64,000 nucleotides of DNA from Amaurobius ferox (GCA_951213105.1 OX578142.1:4232649-4296648), one strand, 5' to 3'. Positions 19,200-32,514 are shown, counted from the stretch's first letter. Notes: generated from the sequence alone by a model not told the origin. Translations and numbers: made by a program.

Positions 19200-21821
19200 G
19201 TTATTATTGTTGAAGTAGACTTTGCTTTGAGCATCTACAGAAAACTTTTGAAAATTCGAAAAAAAATATTTATTTTTTATTTACAAAAAATCTCTAAACA
19301 ACCCTCCAAAACAACATTTCTCAAACGTTTTCTCTTCCGTTAATTTTTATGCTGAAATCTTCCCCTGCCCATTTTTTTTTTGTTGAAAGCAATAAATGCG
19401 AAATATTTGTGAATATTGAAAATTAAACAAATTTAATAGACAAAATATTGAAAATCTGTGTCTCCTTTATTACAAAACTAATTAGTAGCCAAGAACTCTA
19501 GGTTTTTTAAAAATGAGTTAATGATATGAATTTCTGCAGAACACTTTCAAAAACTCAAAAAAATTATTTGAGAATTATTAATTATTTGAGAGAATAATTC
19601 TCAAACTATAGCTTTTCGTTAATTTTTGCACCGGACTCTCGCATTTTTTCTTTTAAAATGAAAGCTAAATATGCTGAAATTTACAGGTTACTGTCGAATA
19701 GATCAATATTATTTATTTTATACAAATTTCTAAGGATGAAAAAAATATAGCCAAAGCCACTTTATTATCGTCCAGGACAAAACAATTGACAAAATATTTT
19801 TTTATTGAAACTTCGTTATCATCTGTCAAAGAACAGGGGATGATTTTCCACCCGATTATGTCACCGGAGTAGCTTACGTTAAAGGATTTTAGAAATGCTT
19901 GGATTTTAAAGATCAGGTTTAAATTTTTAAAACTAACCATTATTTCAAAAAAATAATTATTTTTTTTTTGCTGAAAAGTGATCACATTGGATGAAAATTG
20001 GATAAAGCAAACCTCATCCAAAATCAGATGCAAATTATACATACAGCTATAAAATGTGCACTATGCTCATTGCAATTTTCCCCAGCTCTCTTTAAACCCT
20101 TTTTTGCGGTTTTAAAGTTTTGTGTCTGTCTGCATGATTCCAAAAGAACTTATTATTCTGTTTGCTTAAAAGTTGATATACATATCAAATTAATAAATAT
20201 GTATATATTAAACCTAACATTTTTAATTTATGAAAAATAAATTTTTAATAAAGAAAAAGTTTTGTTTGATTTAAAAAAAAATAAGAAAATTCGCATTATC
20301 GTTTATCAAAAATACTTTTTTGAAAATGTTTTCGAATGTTTTAGACTTAGTGTATACATAAAAGTGTAACATTAAATAGCTTCACTATAATGAAAAAAGT
20401 AATCTCTTGAAAAGTAATCTTGCGGATAGTGAACTCTATTATTATTATTATTATTTGAGTTATGATTTATCTAAAATCGCATGTTTAAAAATCAGCACAA
20501 ATCTATATTAATAAAACAGTAATATTTTCATATTAAGAACATGCAAATGAAGTATAGAAATTTCCATTAAAACATGTTCCTTTAGTCTAAACAATATGCC
20601 ATTTTACACCTCGAAAATTACTATCATAGTAAAATATCAAGATTTAATTAATGTTAAGAGGGGGACAATCACAGCTTGCATATAAGCACAGAAATAAAAG
20701 CCTTGAGAAGAGAAAGGGAATTATATGTTCCACTTCAAATGTAGAAAGAAAGATAATCAACTCACACACACACACACAAGTAGCTCAATAAATAGCATCG
20801 TCATACCAATCATACGTAGGTGGCTCTATATCCCATTAAAACATAAGCTGTTTCCAAATTCATACTTTAGCCATAAAAATTAAGGAATTAAATCCACACT
20901 AAATTTTACAAAATTCCTGGAAGTTTTTTCTTTGTTTAAAAAAATCTCCTGTGCATTACATAGTGTGTATGTACTTAAAATAAAAATTTACTGTTAGCGA
21001 TCAACTAATAATAATAAAATAAAAAATGATCAAATCAATAAATTTACTTGTTTCAGATGAACTTGGATACTTTTTCTATAATCAACTCAAACAAATCCGC
21101 AGTGTCAACGAATTTCACTTCTGCAGTCTGCAGTCTCCTTTAAGACATTCACCTTGTTCATGGTGATTATACTTTTTTTCAGCAGAATTTGGCACAATAG
21201 ATTTTAACAAAGGATCATAGCCTGTCTGATTCCAGTAACCAAATTCGTGTCTGTTAGTTGGTGACTTGAAACACCATACTTTATCCACAAATATCCCCAT
21301 TTACCCACACAGATAATCAAGGAACCCAAGGTAACTGCGGTATTTTTTTATCTATATCTTATTATCTATACAGCCTCCGCCTGTAGGAACAAATAATATT
21401 ATTGGGGGTGCTCAGTTGTCCCCTCCACTTGAGCACTTGTGGAAGAAATGCGCAAAAAAAATAACGTACCTAATAAAGCATTGCTAGACTTCTACCACAT
21501 CACCTACAAAGAAAGAAAGATTCCGGCATAGAGTCCTTACCTTTTACCCTTATAAAACGGTTTAAAGCCAATATTAGAGTAGATAAACTAGTATATTGAT
21601 GACATGCCACCCCTATCACATTGCAGACTTTCTTAAGATTTTCAAGCATATATGTTTTCTGAAATTTCCTTCAAGGAGGCTCTCCAGAGTTCCATAAAAA
21701 GAAATCTATTACAGCCCCGTATTGTGAGTAATCAATCACTACGTTTATTAGCATCTTTATGACATGCAGAAGAACAGAAAATATGTTTTCAATCTGCATT
21801 TGCTTTTCCAACTATATTTTG
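19200..21821. other. Non-coding interval with diverged AT-rich repeats
   Basis: No gene recognised. A motif of TCTCAAAC, about 10 bases, then GCTTTTCGTTAATTTTTG occurs near 19,600, and a related CTCTTCCGTTAATTTTTATG near 19,333, suggesting an old duplication. Simple repeats: (ATT)n near 20,440 and (CA)n near 20,762. Confidence 0.45.
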
Positions 21822-22038
21822 TGTTGATGTAATCGCACACAACATCGGATCTGTAACTGTAACAGTTTTTGTTTTGTTTTGTAATTCATGTTTTGGCAAC
21901 GTTAGTTGAAGTTCTGGCTGTCATGTTGTTGTTACAGTTCTGAAATGTTGGAGTGTATGTTTTGATAAGAAATAAATATGTTGTGTTAATGTTTCATTGG
22001 CCTCTGGAAGTATATTATTTATACTTGTTCTTCTAACA
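21822..22038 (+). repeat. 5' LTR of copia B
   Basis: 217 bp, TGTTGA to TAACA, with AATAAA in its second half (AAGAAATAAATATG). Pairs with 31,575-31,791. Confidence 0.9.
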
Positions 22039-22145
22039 GCAGAACGTGGTTCTGATATCGAACCAGCACGTGATTTCAAGAAAAACAAAGTTTCGTTTTC
22101 GACTGACCTTATTACTTACTGGAATTTCTATTTCGAATTGTAGGC

Positions 22146-22620
22146 ATGGCTATCTCGGAAGATAGAGTTAGATACGGCATGGAGCCGTTTAACAGAAATT
22201 TTTTTTCGCTGTGGTGTCGTCATGTCGAGGCTGTTTCTTGAAGATAAGTTCTTGAATTCTGAAGCTGATAAAACGAGAGAAACAGAAATGAAAGATTCCA
22301 AAAGGGCATATGCTTCGCTACTGACTCTGTTAGATGACAAAGTACAGGTAGCTATGAATGGGGAAAAATCGGCATGCCAGATTTGGAATAAATTGAGAAC
22401 AACATACACAAAAGATGGAGCGGTGAGTCAAATTCTTGCAAGAAAAAGACTCGCAATGATTTAAAAAAGAAGCGATTACACTATGCAGGAACATATCAAT
22501 GAACTTCTAGGTGTTGTTAATGATTTAAGATTGAGTGGTGTAGAAGTAGATGTTAAAGATATAGATGCTGTTGTGTATTTATTGATGTCACTTCCTTCTG
22601 AGTTTGATACAATGCTATCG
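22146..22620 (+). pseudogene. Copia B gag, frameshifted and stopped
   Basis: The expected gag N-terminus (F-x-x-x-N-F-x-S-L-W) starts at 22,146 and shifts frame near 22,225 into LFLEDKFLNSEAD and CQIWNKLRTTY. A TAA at 22,462-22,464 interrupts; the frame then continues with MQEHINELL and LLMSLPSEFD before the next break at 22,620. This is the UBN2/gag-polypeptide family that forms copia virus-like particles. Confidence 0.75.
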
Positions 22621-25600
22621 TGAATCAGCCAAGTGAGAACCTAAACATCAATTTTGTTACTCAGAGACTTGTTGATGCAGAGGCTTTAATGTTAGATAAA
22701 CTTACATTTAAAGGAAATTCTTCTGGAAAAAGTGTTCCATTAATAGATAATACTGCCTTTTCTGCATCGAAAAGAGACATTATTTGCTATCTGTGCAAAG
22801 GCAAAGGACATTTTGCTAAAGAATGTAGAAGGAAACCAACCTGTTATAACTGTGGACGCACAGGTCATTTCAAAAGAAATTGCAAGAGTAAACAAAAGGT
22901 CGAATTCAGGAAAGAATCAGCTGCAGTAACTTTTGCAGTTGGAGAACTTCAAAAGAACTGTTTTTTGATGGGCTCGGGAGCTACGTCACACATGACTAGC
23001 AGACGTGATTGGTTCAGTGATTTTAAATCTTTTTTTGGAACTGTTGCTTGTGTTTCTGAGAAGGATATGCTAGAAATAGCTGGCATAGGAACTGTCACTG
23101 GAATTTTGCAAGGAAGAGAAATTACTCTCACAAATGTGTTATTTGTGCTAAATCTAAATGGAGAACTTATATCTGTGAAAAACATACAGGCTGCTGGTTA
23201 CACAGTCATATTCAAAGATAGCAAAGCTATTGTAGAGAAAGGTGATGTGCATTTTGTGATTGCTGAACTGAATAACAAAGGACAATATGCAAGTGAATTT
23301 TTACCTATTGAAGCTGCAGCATATGTTGTTAAAATTGAAGCAAATTTGTGGCATCGGAGAATGGGACATTCATCAAATAAGGTTCTACAAGAAATGGGTC
23401 TTCCAACAACAGATGACTTTTGTAAAGAATGTATCATGTCAAAGCAGTCAAATGAGCCACTAGGAAAACGCCCTCGACAATGTGAAAGTGTACCAAAGAG
23501 AATGATTCATACTGATATCTGTGGTCCTATTATTGATTCTCCAACTAGTGCTGGTGAAAAATATTTTATGACTATAATTGATGACTATTCTCGATTCTGT
23601 GAAGTATATTTACTGAAACACAAGAATGATATAGTTGAGATATTGAGTTCGTTTTTCAAGAAAAATTCTGATGTCTATAAAATCAGATATGACAATGCTA
23701 AGGAATACGTTACAGGAAAACTTGTTCATGTTTGCAGAAAAGCTTGTATTTTGATAGATCCTGCACCACCTTACAAGCCACCCTTAAATGGAGTTGCTGA
23801 GAGATCAAACAGATACTTACTGGAAAAATCTCGAGCCTTGATCTATGAAGGAAAAATTCCAAAGAAATTTTAGGGTTATGCCATGCAAACTGCTGCATAC
23901 CTAAAGAACCGAATGCTCAGTTAAAGCTTTGATAACTGTATACCATATAGACTTATGTATGGGAGACAACCTGATCTTGATAACATCAAAGTCTTTGGAT
24001 GTGATGCTTATATGCGAATCTCTGATAGTCAAAGGAAGAAACTGGATCCCAAATCTAAAAAGATGATTTTTGTTAGCTATTCCAGTATGGGCTATCGTCT
24101 TCTTGATCCAGATGCAAAATGTGTTGTTATATCTTGTAATGTGAAATTTGATGAAGGAAAAAAAGTGTGCATTACAGACATGTTGCATAATAATGCTGAT
24201 CTAGATAAGCTAGAAAATATTCCTATACAGAATAAACTAAACTGTCTATCAAATGATGATGAAACTGATATATCAACAGAAGAAAGAGAAGAAAAGTCAA
24301 GACCAAAAAGAGATGTTAAACTACCTTCTAAGCTAAATGATTATTATGTGTATGAAGCTCTAACAAGTTTGGCTTCAATATCCTATGAGAACTTAGAAAA
24401 ACTACCTGCAGAAATCCAGGCTTCCTGGAGAAAAGCAATGGATGAAGAAATTAATTCTATAAATAGAAACGGTGTCTGGGAATTGGTAGATTTGCCAAAA
24501 GATGAAAAACCAATATCCTGTAAATAGGTTTTACGCAAGAAGAAAAATGATACTTACAAAGCAAGACTTGTTGCTCATGGTTTTCTGCAAAGGCAAGGAA
24601 TTGACTACTCTGAGATCTATGCTCTAGTCATTAGCTTGTCATCACTTCGACTGGTGTTGGCCATCATGTCTCAAAACGAACTGAAGGTCTTTGCATTAGA
24701 TGTTAAAACAGCTTTCTTAAATGGTGAACTTCACGAAGCAATTTTCATAGAACAACCAATGAGATATAATGATAACAGTGAACGAGTATGCAAGCTTCTT
24801 AAAAGTTTTTATGGACTATAAAGCAAGCTCCTAGACAGTGGTTTCAAAAATTCATTGATTTCATTCTTCGACTGAATTTTCAGCAGCATAACAGTGAACA
24901 GTCTATCTTTGTGAAACATACCAATAACAGTGAAATCATTATGGTTTTGTATGTTGACGATCTACTAATTGCAGGCTCTAATGAGTCTGAAGTCAAAGTT
25001 GTAATTGATCTTTTAATGAGTGAATTTGAAATGTCTAAAACTGAAGTTGCTAATAAATTTCTTGGTATATGTTTGGATTTTTCATCTGATAACCTTTATT
25101 TGAGTTAAGAGGAATACATTAATACAAGAGGAATACAAGCCTTGTGACACTCCACTTACTCCAAAGTCAACAGCATCAGATTTTGAAAATGTGGAAATTT
25201 TTCATGGTCCTTATCGTGAACTAATTGGAGCATTATTGTACTTAGCTATGACCACACCTCCAGATATATTGTATCCTGTAAACTGCTTAAGTCAAATACA
25301 AGAAAAACCAACTCATGCTGCTTGGTCTGGTTTAAAAAGAGTATTGCGTTATCTGACAGACACTTCTGGACTAAAATTAATGTTTCAAAAATCTAAAAAC
25401 TGTCATTCTACTATTTCTGTTTTTGTAGATGCAGATTGGGGGGCTGATGCATGAGACAGAAAGTCTGTCTTGGGGTATATTATTATGTTTAATGATTGTC
25501 CTTTAACTTGGTGTGTTAAGAAGCAAACTTCTATTGCACTTTCTTCAACTGAGGCAGAAATTTTGCTTTAGGAAAAACTGTTCAGGATATCATTTTATTG

Positions 25601-25850
25601 TATAATATTGTTAAAGAAATCTTGGGCTGTATTGATATAAATGTTACTATTTTTGAAGACAACCAGTCAGCTATAAAAACAATATTAAGTGAAAATCATT
25701 GTGGTAAATTAAAGTACTTGGACATTAAATTGAAATATATTCGGGAAATCATAAGCTTGTACAATATTAATCTTAAGTATGTGGCAAGTGAAAATTAGTT
25801 AGCAGACATGTTTACTAAAAGTTTGCCCAAACCTAAATGTGGTGCTGCGA
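22620..25850 (+). pseudogene. Copia B pol: nucleocapsid, protease, integrase, RT, RNase H
   Basis: Two zinc knuckles (CYLCKGKGHFAKEC and CYNCGRTGHFKRNC) start the long frame 22,620-23,873. The protease motif is MGSGATSHM (Asp to Gly, so dead). Integrase shows WHRRMGH, HTDICGP, RYDNAKEY and a PPLNGVAERSNR Glu. Stops follow at 23,871 and 24,525. RT carries LDVKTAFLNGELHE and an intact YVDDLLIAG; RNase H fragments (LIGALLYLAM, FVDADWG, EDNQSAI) run to an in-frame TAG at 25,796-25,798 and LADMFTKSLPK. Typical order gag-PR-IN-RT-RH of Ty1/copia. Confidence 0.85.
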
Positions 25851-26401
25851 GTGAGTAAGGGAGAGTGTTCTCCACTTTCTGATGTCTGTGCCTTGACGTG
25901 GTGGTGGAGCTTGCGTGTTCCAATGATGCTAAAAGCTATGCCGGCGGTAGCTTTTGCTATTGGCAGGGTCTCCCACGCCGGACAGTTCAAAGATGAGTTT
26001 CCAGACTAAATGAGACATCCTGATCCTCCAGGTTGGGGGTTGGGAGTGAGGCATCCTGCCTCACCCTGTAAAATCCTCAGGGGTCCACTTCTTGTGTGGA
26101 TATGGGTGTAGCAATCCTGAGGTACCTGTGGTGTCTTTACTTCTTAGGTTGCAGATGTCATCAATGCTGAGCCTTTAGTAAACATCACTTCTGCTTTATG
26201 GACCCTAGTACCACCCTTCGGTCTCTGCCATAAGGTATACCGCTCTGGGCTCGGGATCAGGATCATGTGGTTGTGGTGAGAAAAGGGCAAAGCAGCATGT
26301 ATCTGTAGTATTGCTTTTAAAAACCGTTTGTAGTAAATGGTTCCAGAGGCTGAGTCCCTTGGTTGCGTTGGTTGGATGATGGAGAGTGTTTCATATCGAG
26401 A

Positions 26402-27710
26402 AATCCCCCTTGGATCCTTGTTGATCCTTGGGCTCTGAGCACCAGCTGCATGTTATGGCCAGCTCTTCATCATCTAGCTTTGGAATGACTCCGACGGTTA
26501 CACTTTTCACGTTAGAAAAGTGTGGGGAGACGGAGCCTAGCGGGGGCTCCGATCGAACTGGAAGTAATCTGTGGTTTTTCTCATTTAGTGGATACAACAT
26601 GGAGGAACTAGATGTGCCATTACCTAGTCCTCCATGTTGCCATAGAGAAAGTGCTAATAAAGGATTGGGTAAAACTTCGGGTGAATCCCAATCAGCCATT
26701 GAAACAACCCCTTTGGGGTTGGATCTTGGTGAAAAGGGGGGAAACCTGCAGCCTGGCTGTGGAAGGAGGTGTAGTTGCGAGTCTTGGTGAGCAACACACT
26801 GAAACCATGGTTGAAATGCAGGAAGTAATCTCAAAGTCACAGAGGTGCAAGTGGAGGCACACTCATGGGCAGCAAGACCAGAAGCTTGAAAAAGCTGATG
26901 CTGTCAAAGAGAAGGTAGGAGACACTAAATAACTTAATTTGGATGGGATCACACCATCTCCAAGAGATCTGGTCATGAAAAAGAGGCCAAGGACTGGCAT
27001 CCAACCTGGATCATATGCTCAGGCAGTCCAGGTCATAAAGATGGCAGTCATCATGGATTCCTTCCATTCTGGTAAGCTAAGCAAGGAAGAAGTTGACCTC
27101 ATCCAGGAGGAGATTCTCAATAAAATAGATGAGATCCCCACTGGTGAGCAACTTCCAAAGATCCATGGTTCTGGCCTATTTGCTAGAGCCTTGGTTCTTC
27201 AGTGCAATGATGCTACTACTGTGGAATGGGTTATGAAAACCTTCCACAAAAACAGATAGGTTTTAGACAAGGCACTCAAAGTCATGAGTGCCAATGATCT
27301 ACCTAAACCTGTCAAGGTGGCCTTTAAGATCAAGGACGTATACACCAAGGAGCCGAGCATGTTGCTGAAACGGCTGAACTGTTTCAACCTGGAGTTGAAG
27401 TCTGAGGAGTGGCGTGTTCTGCAAAACTTTGTGGAACCCCTCTCTGTACGATGGATCTTCGACGTGGATTCAGAGGTTGCGGATGCGATTTGCAAGGCTG
27501 ACTTTGTGGTGCCTACACAGGTTTGGACTGTGGAGTTTTCAAGATTCTACGGGACCCAAACGAAAGGCCCAAAGGGAAGTTGGAGATGGAGGTACAGCCA
27601 GAAGATCAGGCAACCACCTCTCAGGTAAGTATCAATAGTGTTGATATTATATTTCCTAAGCTTGATGAAATGGAAATTGTTTCCAGCTCTTACACTGCAT
27701 GCTAACTCAC
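26402..27710 (+). pseudogene. Non-LTR ORF1, DUF4780-like, frameshifted
   Basis: Several overlapping frames replace one another (26,428-26,790; 26,612-26,932; 26,939-27,259; 27,284-27,628), showing repeated indels. The central part (LSKEEVDLIQEEILNKIDE, then a WVMKTF helix and NDLPKPVKVAF) fits the DUF4780 domain present in arthropod non-LTR ORF1 proteins, an RNA-binding gag analogue. A TAG at 27,257-27,259 interrupts it. Confidence 0.6.
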
Positions 27711-30700
27711 CATTATCTGATGTTGAGCTGGAAAGAGGGATTTCGAGGCAGGGTTTTGAGAATGACGCTGTGTCTGATACTGATCATTCTCATGTTACTG
27801 GGAAGATTACTTCTTGCTAGTCTTTTTGCTGCCCTTTCCTTGTTTTTGTTTATGGGTTGTGTTAATGTTGTACAAATTAATGTGCACCATAGTCGATTGG
27901 CCTCTGCTATTCTTAGCAAGAGGATGAGGAATGGTAGAGCTGATATTGCTCTAATTCAAGAGCCCTGGACCTACAATAGCAAAATCTTGGGTCTAGTGAT
28001 CAAGGGCTATAACGTCTTTTATGATACATCCTGTATCAGACCTAGAGCCTGTATTGTTGTTAGCAACAGGATCAATGTCCTTCATCTTGTGAAATTCCTT
28101 GATGGTGATAATGTTGCCATCAGTGTGAATTTCAAAACCAGTGAGCATAAGGTTGAGTATATCTTTGCTTCTGCTTACCTTCCTTATGAAGAAAAAGAAA
28201 CTTTTACTAATGTCACTACTAGTCTTATTGAATACTGTAGTGGGGGTAAAAGACTGATCATCGGTTTTGATGCTAATGCCCATAACACTATTTGGGGCAG
28301 CAGTGGTGACTGCAACCATTGTGGTGATAATCTCTTGGAGCAGATCATTCGCTTCAATCTTTTTATTCTTAACAAGGGCAACTCACCTACTTTTGTTACG
28401 GTAAATTGCCGCGAAGTTATTGACTTGAGCATTAGCAATAGTATTGCTTATGATAATGTAGTGAACTGGAATGTTTCAAATGATATATCCCTGTCTGATT
28501 ACCGGTTAATTACTTTTTCTGTTAAAGGTTCTTCTAAACTGACAACAGCAGAAGGTAGGAACCCCAAGCAAACTAGCTGGGGTTCCTACAAAGAAGATCT
28601 TTGTGTCAGCATTGCTAGTCAAACTGGTGAGTATTCTTCAATGGCTAATTTGGATTTGGCTGTTGACTCTGTGCAACATTCCATTATCCAACCATATTTT
28701 AAGAACTGTAAGGCCACTAAAGCTGACTCCCCAAGGATAGTTCCTTGGTGGTCAAATGAGCTCAGCTGTCTTCATGGCAAGTGTAGAAAGCTCTTTAATA
28801 GAGCCAAAAAGAGTGGTGAATGGCAGGTTTATAAATCTGCTCTTACTTCTTATAATAAAGCGGTTAGAGACTCAAAGAGAAACTCCTGGAGAACTTACTG
28901 TGAAGGTATTAAAGATGTTTCTGCTACTGCGAAAATTGGCAAGCTGATATCAAAGGACAGGAATTTTAACCTGAATACTGTCAGGTTGACAAATGGTGGT
29001 TTTTCTGGGACTGAGGAAGAGACCCTGGCTGAAATGTTCAGGGTTCTTTTTCCGGATTCTGATTCAAAGGGCCACAGCAACATACCTAATGCTTGCTCCA
29101 CTTCTACATGTGATAGCAGTAGGTGGAGCATTGCTAGGAGTGTGGTTACTTTGGATAGGGTAAAATGGACAATTAATTCTCATAAACCCTACAAAACTCC
29201 AGGGACTAATGGCATTATTTCAATTCTTCTCCAAAAGGGAATTACAGTGCTGGCCCCCATTCTCTGTAGAATGTACAGAGCCTGTATTGCCTTTGGTCAC
29301 GTACCATCCGCATGGAGGCATACAAAGATAATCTTTATTCCAAAGATTGGCAAAGACAATTATTATGAGGCCAAATGCTTCAGGCCTATTAGCCTTACGT
29401 CTTTTCTTCTAAAGACTATTGAAAAGCTTATTGACAGGTATATTAGGGAAGTGATTCTGGCTTCTATGCCTCTGTCTAACTCTTAGCATGCCTATCAACC
29501 GGGTAAATCTACAGATACTGCCCTCTATAATCTCTCCTTCATTCTGGAGAGAAACTTTATAGCTAAGGAAATTGCTCTTGCCACTTTTCTTGACATTGAA
29601 GGTGCTTTTAATAAAATGCCCATTGACACCATCCCACATGCTCTTGATAGGAGAGGTGTTGACATGACGATATCCTGTTGGATTAAGAACCTGTTATCTA
29701 ATAGGTATATCTGTGCATCTTTACTTGGTGATAATATGACGGTGCATGCTCTGGCAGGCTGTCCGCAGGGAGGTGTACTTTCACAAATTCTCTGGTGTTT
29801 AGTTGTAGACTCTCTTCTGGAGAACATAACTGGTTCCGGTGTATCCTGTGTTGGATATGCTGATAAAGTTGTTATTATTGCCAGAGGCAAATTTGGCAAC
29901 ACTGTCTCTGATATGATGTCCACCGCCCTTAGGGGTGTTGAGACATGGTGCAAAAATGCCGGTCTTTCTGTAAACCCACAGAAGACTATTATGGTTACGT
30001 TTACTAAAAAACGTGTTCTTAATTTTAAAGACATTCACTTCTTTGGTCAGAAGCTCACTTGCACCAAGGAGGTTACATTCTTAGGAATCTATTTTGAGAA
30101 GGGACTCAATTGGAAGAGACACTTGGATTACTGCATAATTAAACTAGAAGAATTTTCTGGTCTTACAGGAATGCTATTGGGAAAACCTGGGGTTTGAATC
30201 CCAGCCTATCTATTGGATTTACTCTATGGTAAGCTGTTCCATCATTTCCTATAGCTCCATTATTTGGTGATCTAGAATCAGATGTGAAGCTGCTACTTTA
30301 GATCTAATTAAGCTTCAAAGGATGGTGTGTATTGCAACTTCTGGATGCATGAAAACCACTCCCACTGCAACTCTTGAACTTCTACTTGGATTGCACCCTC
30401 TTTACATGCATATTGAAGCTGAAGCTCTCATCTGCATGAACAGACTGAAATATTTGAAACACTGGAAGGATTACTCAAAGTATTTATCTTGGAGTGGTCT
30501 GAACAGCAATGCTGTAAATCATCCTTATTTCCATATGCCATCTGATGGCATTCATGTCAAATATATGTTTGATAAGCCTTATGAAATTCAGGTCCCTTTA
30601 CAGAATGACTGGAAGAGGACTCCTACCTACAATAAACAGAATTGTATTGTTTGGTATATGGATGGCTCGAAGCTAAACACTAGTACTGGTGCTGGTGTGT

Positions 30701-31495
30701 GCTGTCCGGATAATGGTACAAAACTGTCTTACCCTCTCGGCAGTTATGCTACTGCCTTTCAGGCTGAAGTTTTTGCCATTCTCATGTGTTGTAGAAGTTG
30801 CTATAACAGAAATTACAGGAGCAACCAAATACTTATCTGTTCTGATAGTCAAGCTGCTCTTATGGCCCTAGGGAAGTCTACTATGACGTCTTCCCTCGTC
30901 TGGGAGTGCTATAATGCATTTTGTAAAATTGCTAGCAATAACAGATTCATCCTATACTGGGTACCTGGACATTCGGGCATTCCAGAAAATGAGTTGACGG
31001 ATGAATTGACTAGAAAAGGTTTTTGTACTCCTTTTGTTGGTCCTGAGCCGGCTTTGGGTGTTCCCAATGAACTTACCCGAAAACTGTTTATGGCATCTTC
31101 AGAAAGCTTCAGTGCAAAAACTGGCTTAATACTAAGGGTCAAAGACAGGCGAAAATACTTAACTGCAACTGCCCTAGCATACGTCAGAAGGAATTGTTCA
31201 AGCTCAGTAGAACTGGCATCAGAAGGGCTGTTGGGCTCCTTACTGGTCACTGCACCCTTAAAAGACACCTAAATATTATGGGTCTCACTTAGGATTCACT
31301 TTGCAGAGGCTGCAATTATAGTGAAGAAACAGCTGCTCATATTCTTTGTGAATGTGAGGTTTTCTCTGCCCATAGGTTCGAACACATAGGTCGACATGTG
31401 ATTGAACCCTGGGAGCTGAATGATATTCCTGTCAAGTGCCTGCTTTGGCTACTGGTCTCTTTTTGTAGAGATTTTCACTTTTGGGTAGTACAATA
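27699..31495 (+). pseudogene. Non-LTR ORF2: APE endonuclease, RT, RNase H
   Basis: The endonuclease spans about 27,850-28,530 (INVHHSR, LIQEPW, GFDANAHNTIWG, LSDYRLITF). RT begins near 29,150 (YKTPGTNGI) and is interrupted by a TAG at 29,484-29,486, then continues in frame with LDIEGAFNKM and GCPQGGVLS. The catalytic box reads YADK instead of YADD, so RT is inactive. After a TGA at 30,195 a shifted frame gives RNase H (YMDGSKLNTSTGAG, FQAEVFAI, CSDSQAAL, WVPGHSG). Another shift near 31,270 leads to a C-terminal CRGCN knuckle and a TAG at about 31,493. Confidence 0.85.
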
Positions 31496-31540
31496 GACCT
31501 CTGGTTAATGTGCTAGGCCCTCCTGGAGCCACCCTTCTTC

Positions 31541-31566
31541 ATTTCATTCATTCATTCATTCATTCA
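31541..31566. repeat. (TTCA)n 3' tail of the non-LTR element
   Basis: About six TTCA units mark the 3' end, as in non-LTR elements that end in short tandem repeats instead of poly(A). Copia polypurine tract follows directly. Confidence 0.85.
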
Positions 31567-31574
31567 AGGAAGGG

Positions 31575-31791
31575 TGTTGAGGTAATCACACACCACATCT
31601 GATTTATAACTGTAACCATTTTTGTTTTGTTTTGTAATTCTTGCTTTGGCAACATTAGTTGAAGTTCTGGCTGTCATGTTATTGTTACAGTTTTGAAATG
31701 TTGGAATGTATGTATTGATAAGAAATAAATATGTTGTGTTAATGTTTCATCGGCCTCTGGAAGTATATTATTTATACTTGTTCTTCTAACA
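31575..31791 (+). repeat. 3' LTR of copia B
   Basis: Same length and termini as the 5' LTR; preceded by the GGAAGGG polypurine tract and followed by the TTTTG duplication. Confidence 0.9.
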
Positions 31792-31796
31792 TTTTG

Positions 31797-32319
31797 TAAA
31801 CATATGTATAAATGGAGTCATGTAAAAGTTCAAGAAACGTCTGCAAATAAAAACTTCCATGCCTGTAGATACTAGCATCTCTTCATAGGTAAAATACACA
31901 GGATTTAAAGTCAAAGAGGGGTAGGGTATATAAGTAATTGCTTCAGCCTAAATTCCCACCTGTTTTCTGAACTGTGAAGTTGGATTGTTCATTCACGCCA
32001 TTTCTCTATGACTGGGCCACCACCTAGCTTGAGAGAAAAACAGCCCACTTATCCTCCTTCTAATTTAAGATCAAGTCTAATTGGCTCAACAAATCTAAGA
32101 TTTCCCTTCTGTTACAATGCAATACTTATTTTGAATCTGTTTAATTTTTTGTTTATGGTATGTAGGTTAACTATACATAGTGAGTTTATGTCATTTTTTT
32201 ATAGATTTAGTCATTTCAGATTTAAAATAAAATATAAATATTTCGAGAACGGCATAAATTAGTGTAATTTATGCCGTAAATCATGGAATTTCTTATTTTT
32301 TGCAACACTCCTTTTTTTC

Positions 32320-32354
<35 letters not shown>

Positions 32355-32514
32355 CAAAATTATAGCTTTTCCTTTGTGATATCATTCCGAAAATCAATAG
32401 GCTTCTGACGTTTGATGATCGAAATTATCGTACCAAATTGTATTCGATACTAATCAAATTGCCCTAAGTTAAAGTCTAGTTTCAAGAATATTGTTAAATT
32501 GCACATGTCACAAA
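31797..32514. other. Non-coding interval with A-tract
   Basis: No gene seen. A long A run lies at about 32,323-32,351, followed by TCTCAAAATTATAGCTTTTC, which resembles the motif near 19,600. An inverted repeat CGGCATAAATTA/TAATTTATGCCG is at 32,250-32,277. Confidence 0.45.

Larger units (their letters stand above)
25850..31566 (+). mobile_element. Non-LTR retrotransposon, R1/I-like with RNase H
   Basis: Inserted in copia B between its RNase H end and polypurine tract. It has a GC-rich leader (25,860-26,400), ORF1, ORF2 with endonuclease, RT and RNase H, and a 3' tail of (TTCA)n repeats. Exact ends and target duplication could not be fixed; the 5' junction is between about 25,840 and 25,870. 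Apurinic endonuclease plus RNase H points to the I/Loa/Nimb side of the R1-I group. Confidence 0.85.
21822..31791 (+). mobile_element. Copia-like LTR retrotransposon B, complete but decayed, with insertion
   Basis: Two 217-bp LTRs (21,822-22,038; 31,575-31,791) start TGTTGA and end TAACA. Flanks are TTTTG on both sides (21,817-21,821; 31,792-31,796), a perfect 5-bp duplication. By eye the LTRs differ at roughly 16 sites. The coding part reaches RNase H at about 25,850 and is then interrupted by a non-LTR element; GGAAGGG before the 3' LTR is the polypurine tract. Numerous stops make it dead. Confidence 0.92.

Noticed and set aside
27713..28438. Minus-strand frames across the non-LTR endonuclease
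   Set aside because: Antisense shadows of the recognisable plus-strand endonuclease.
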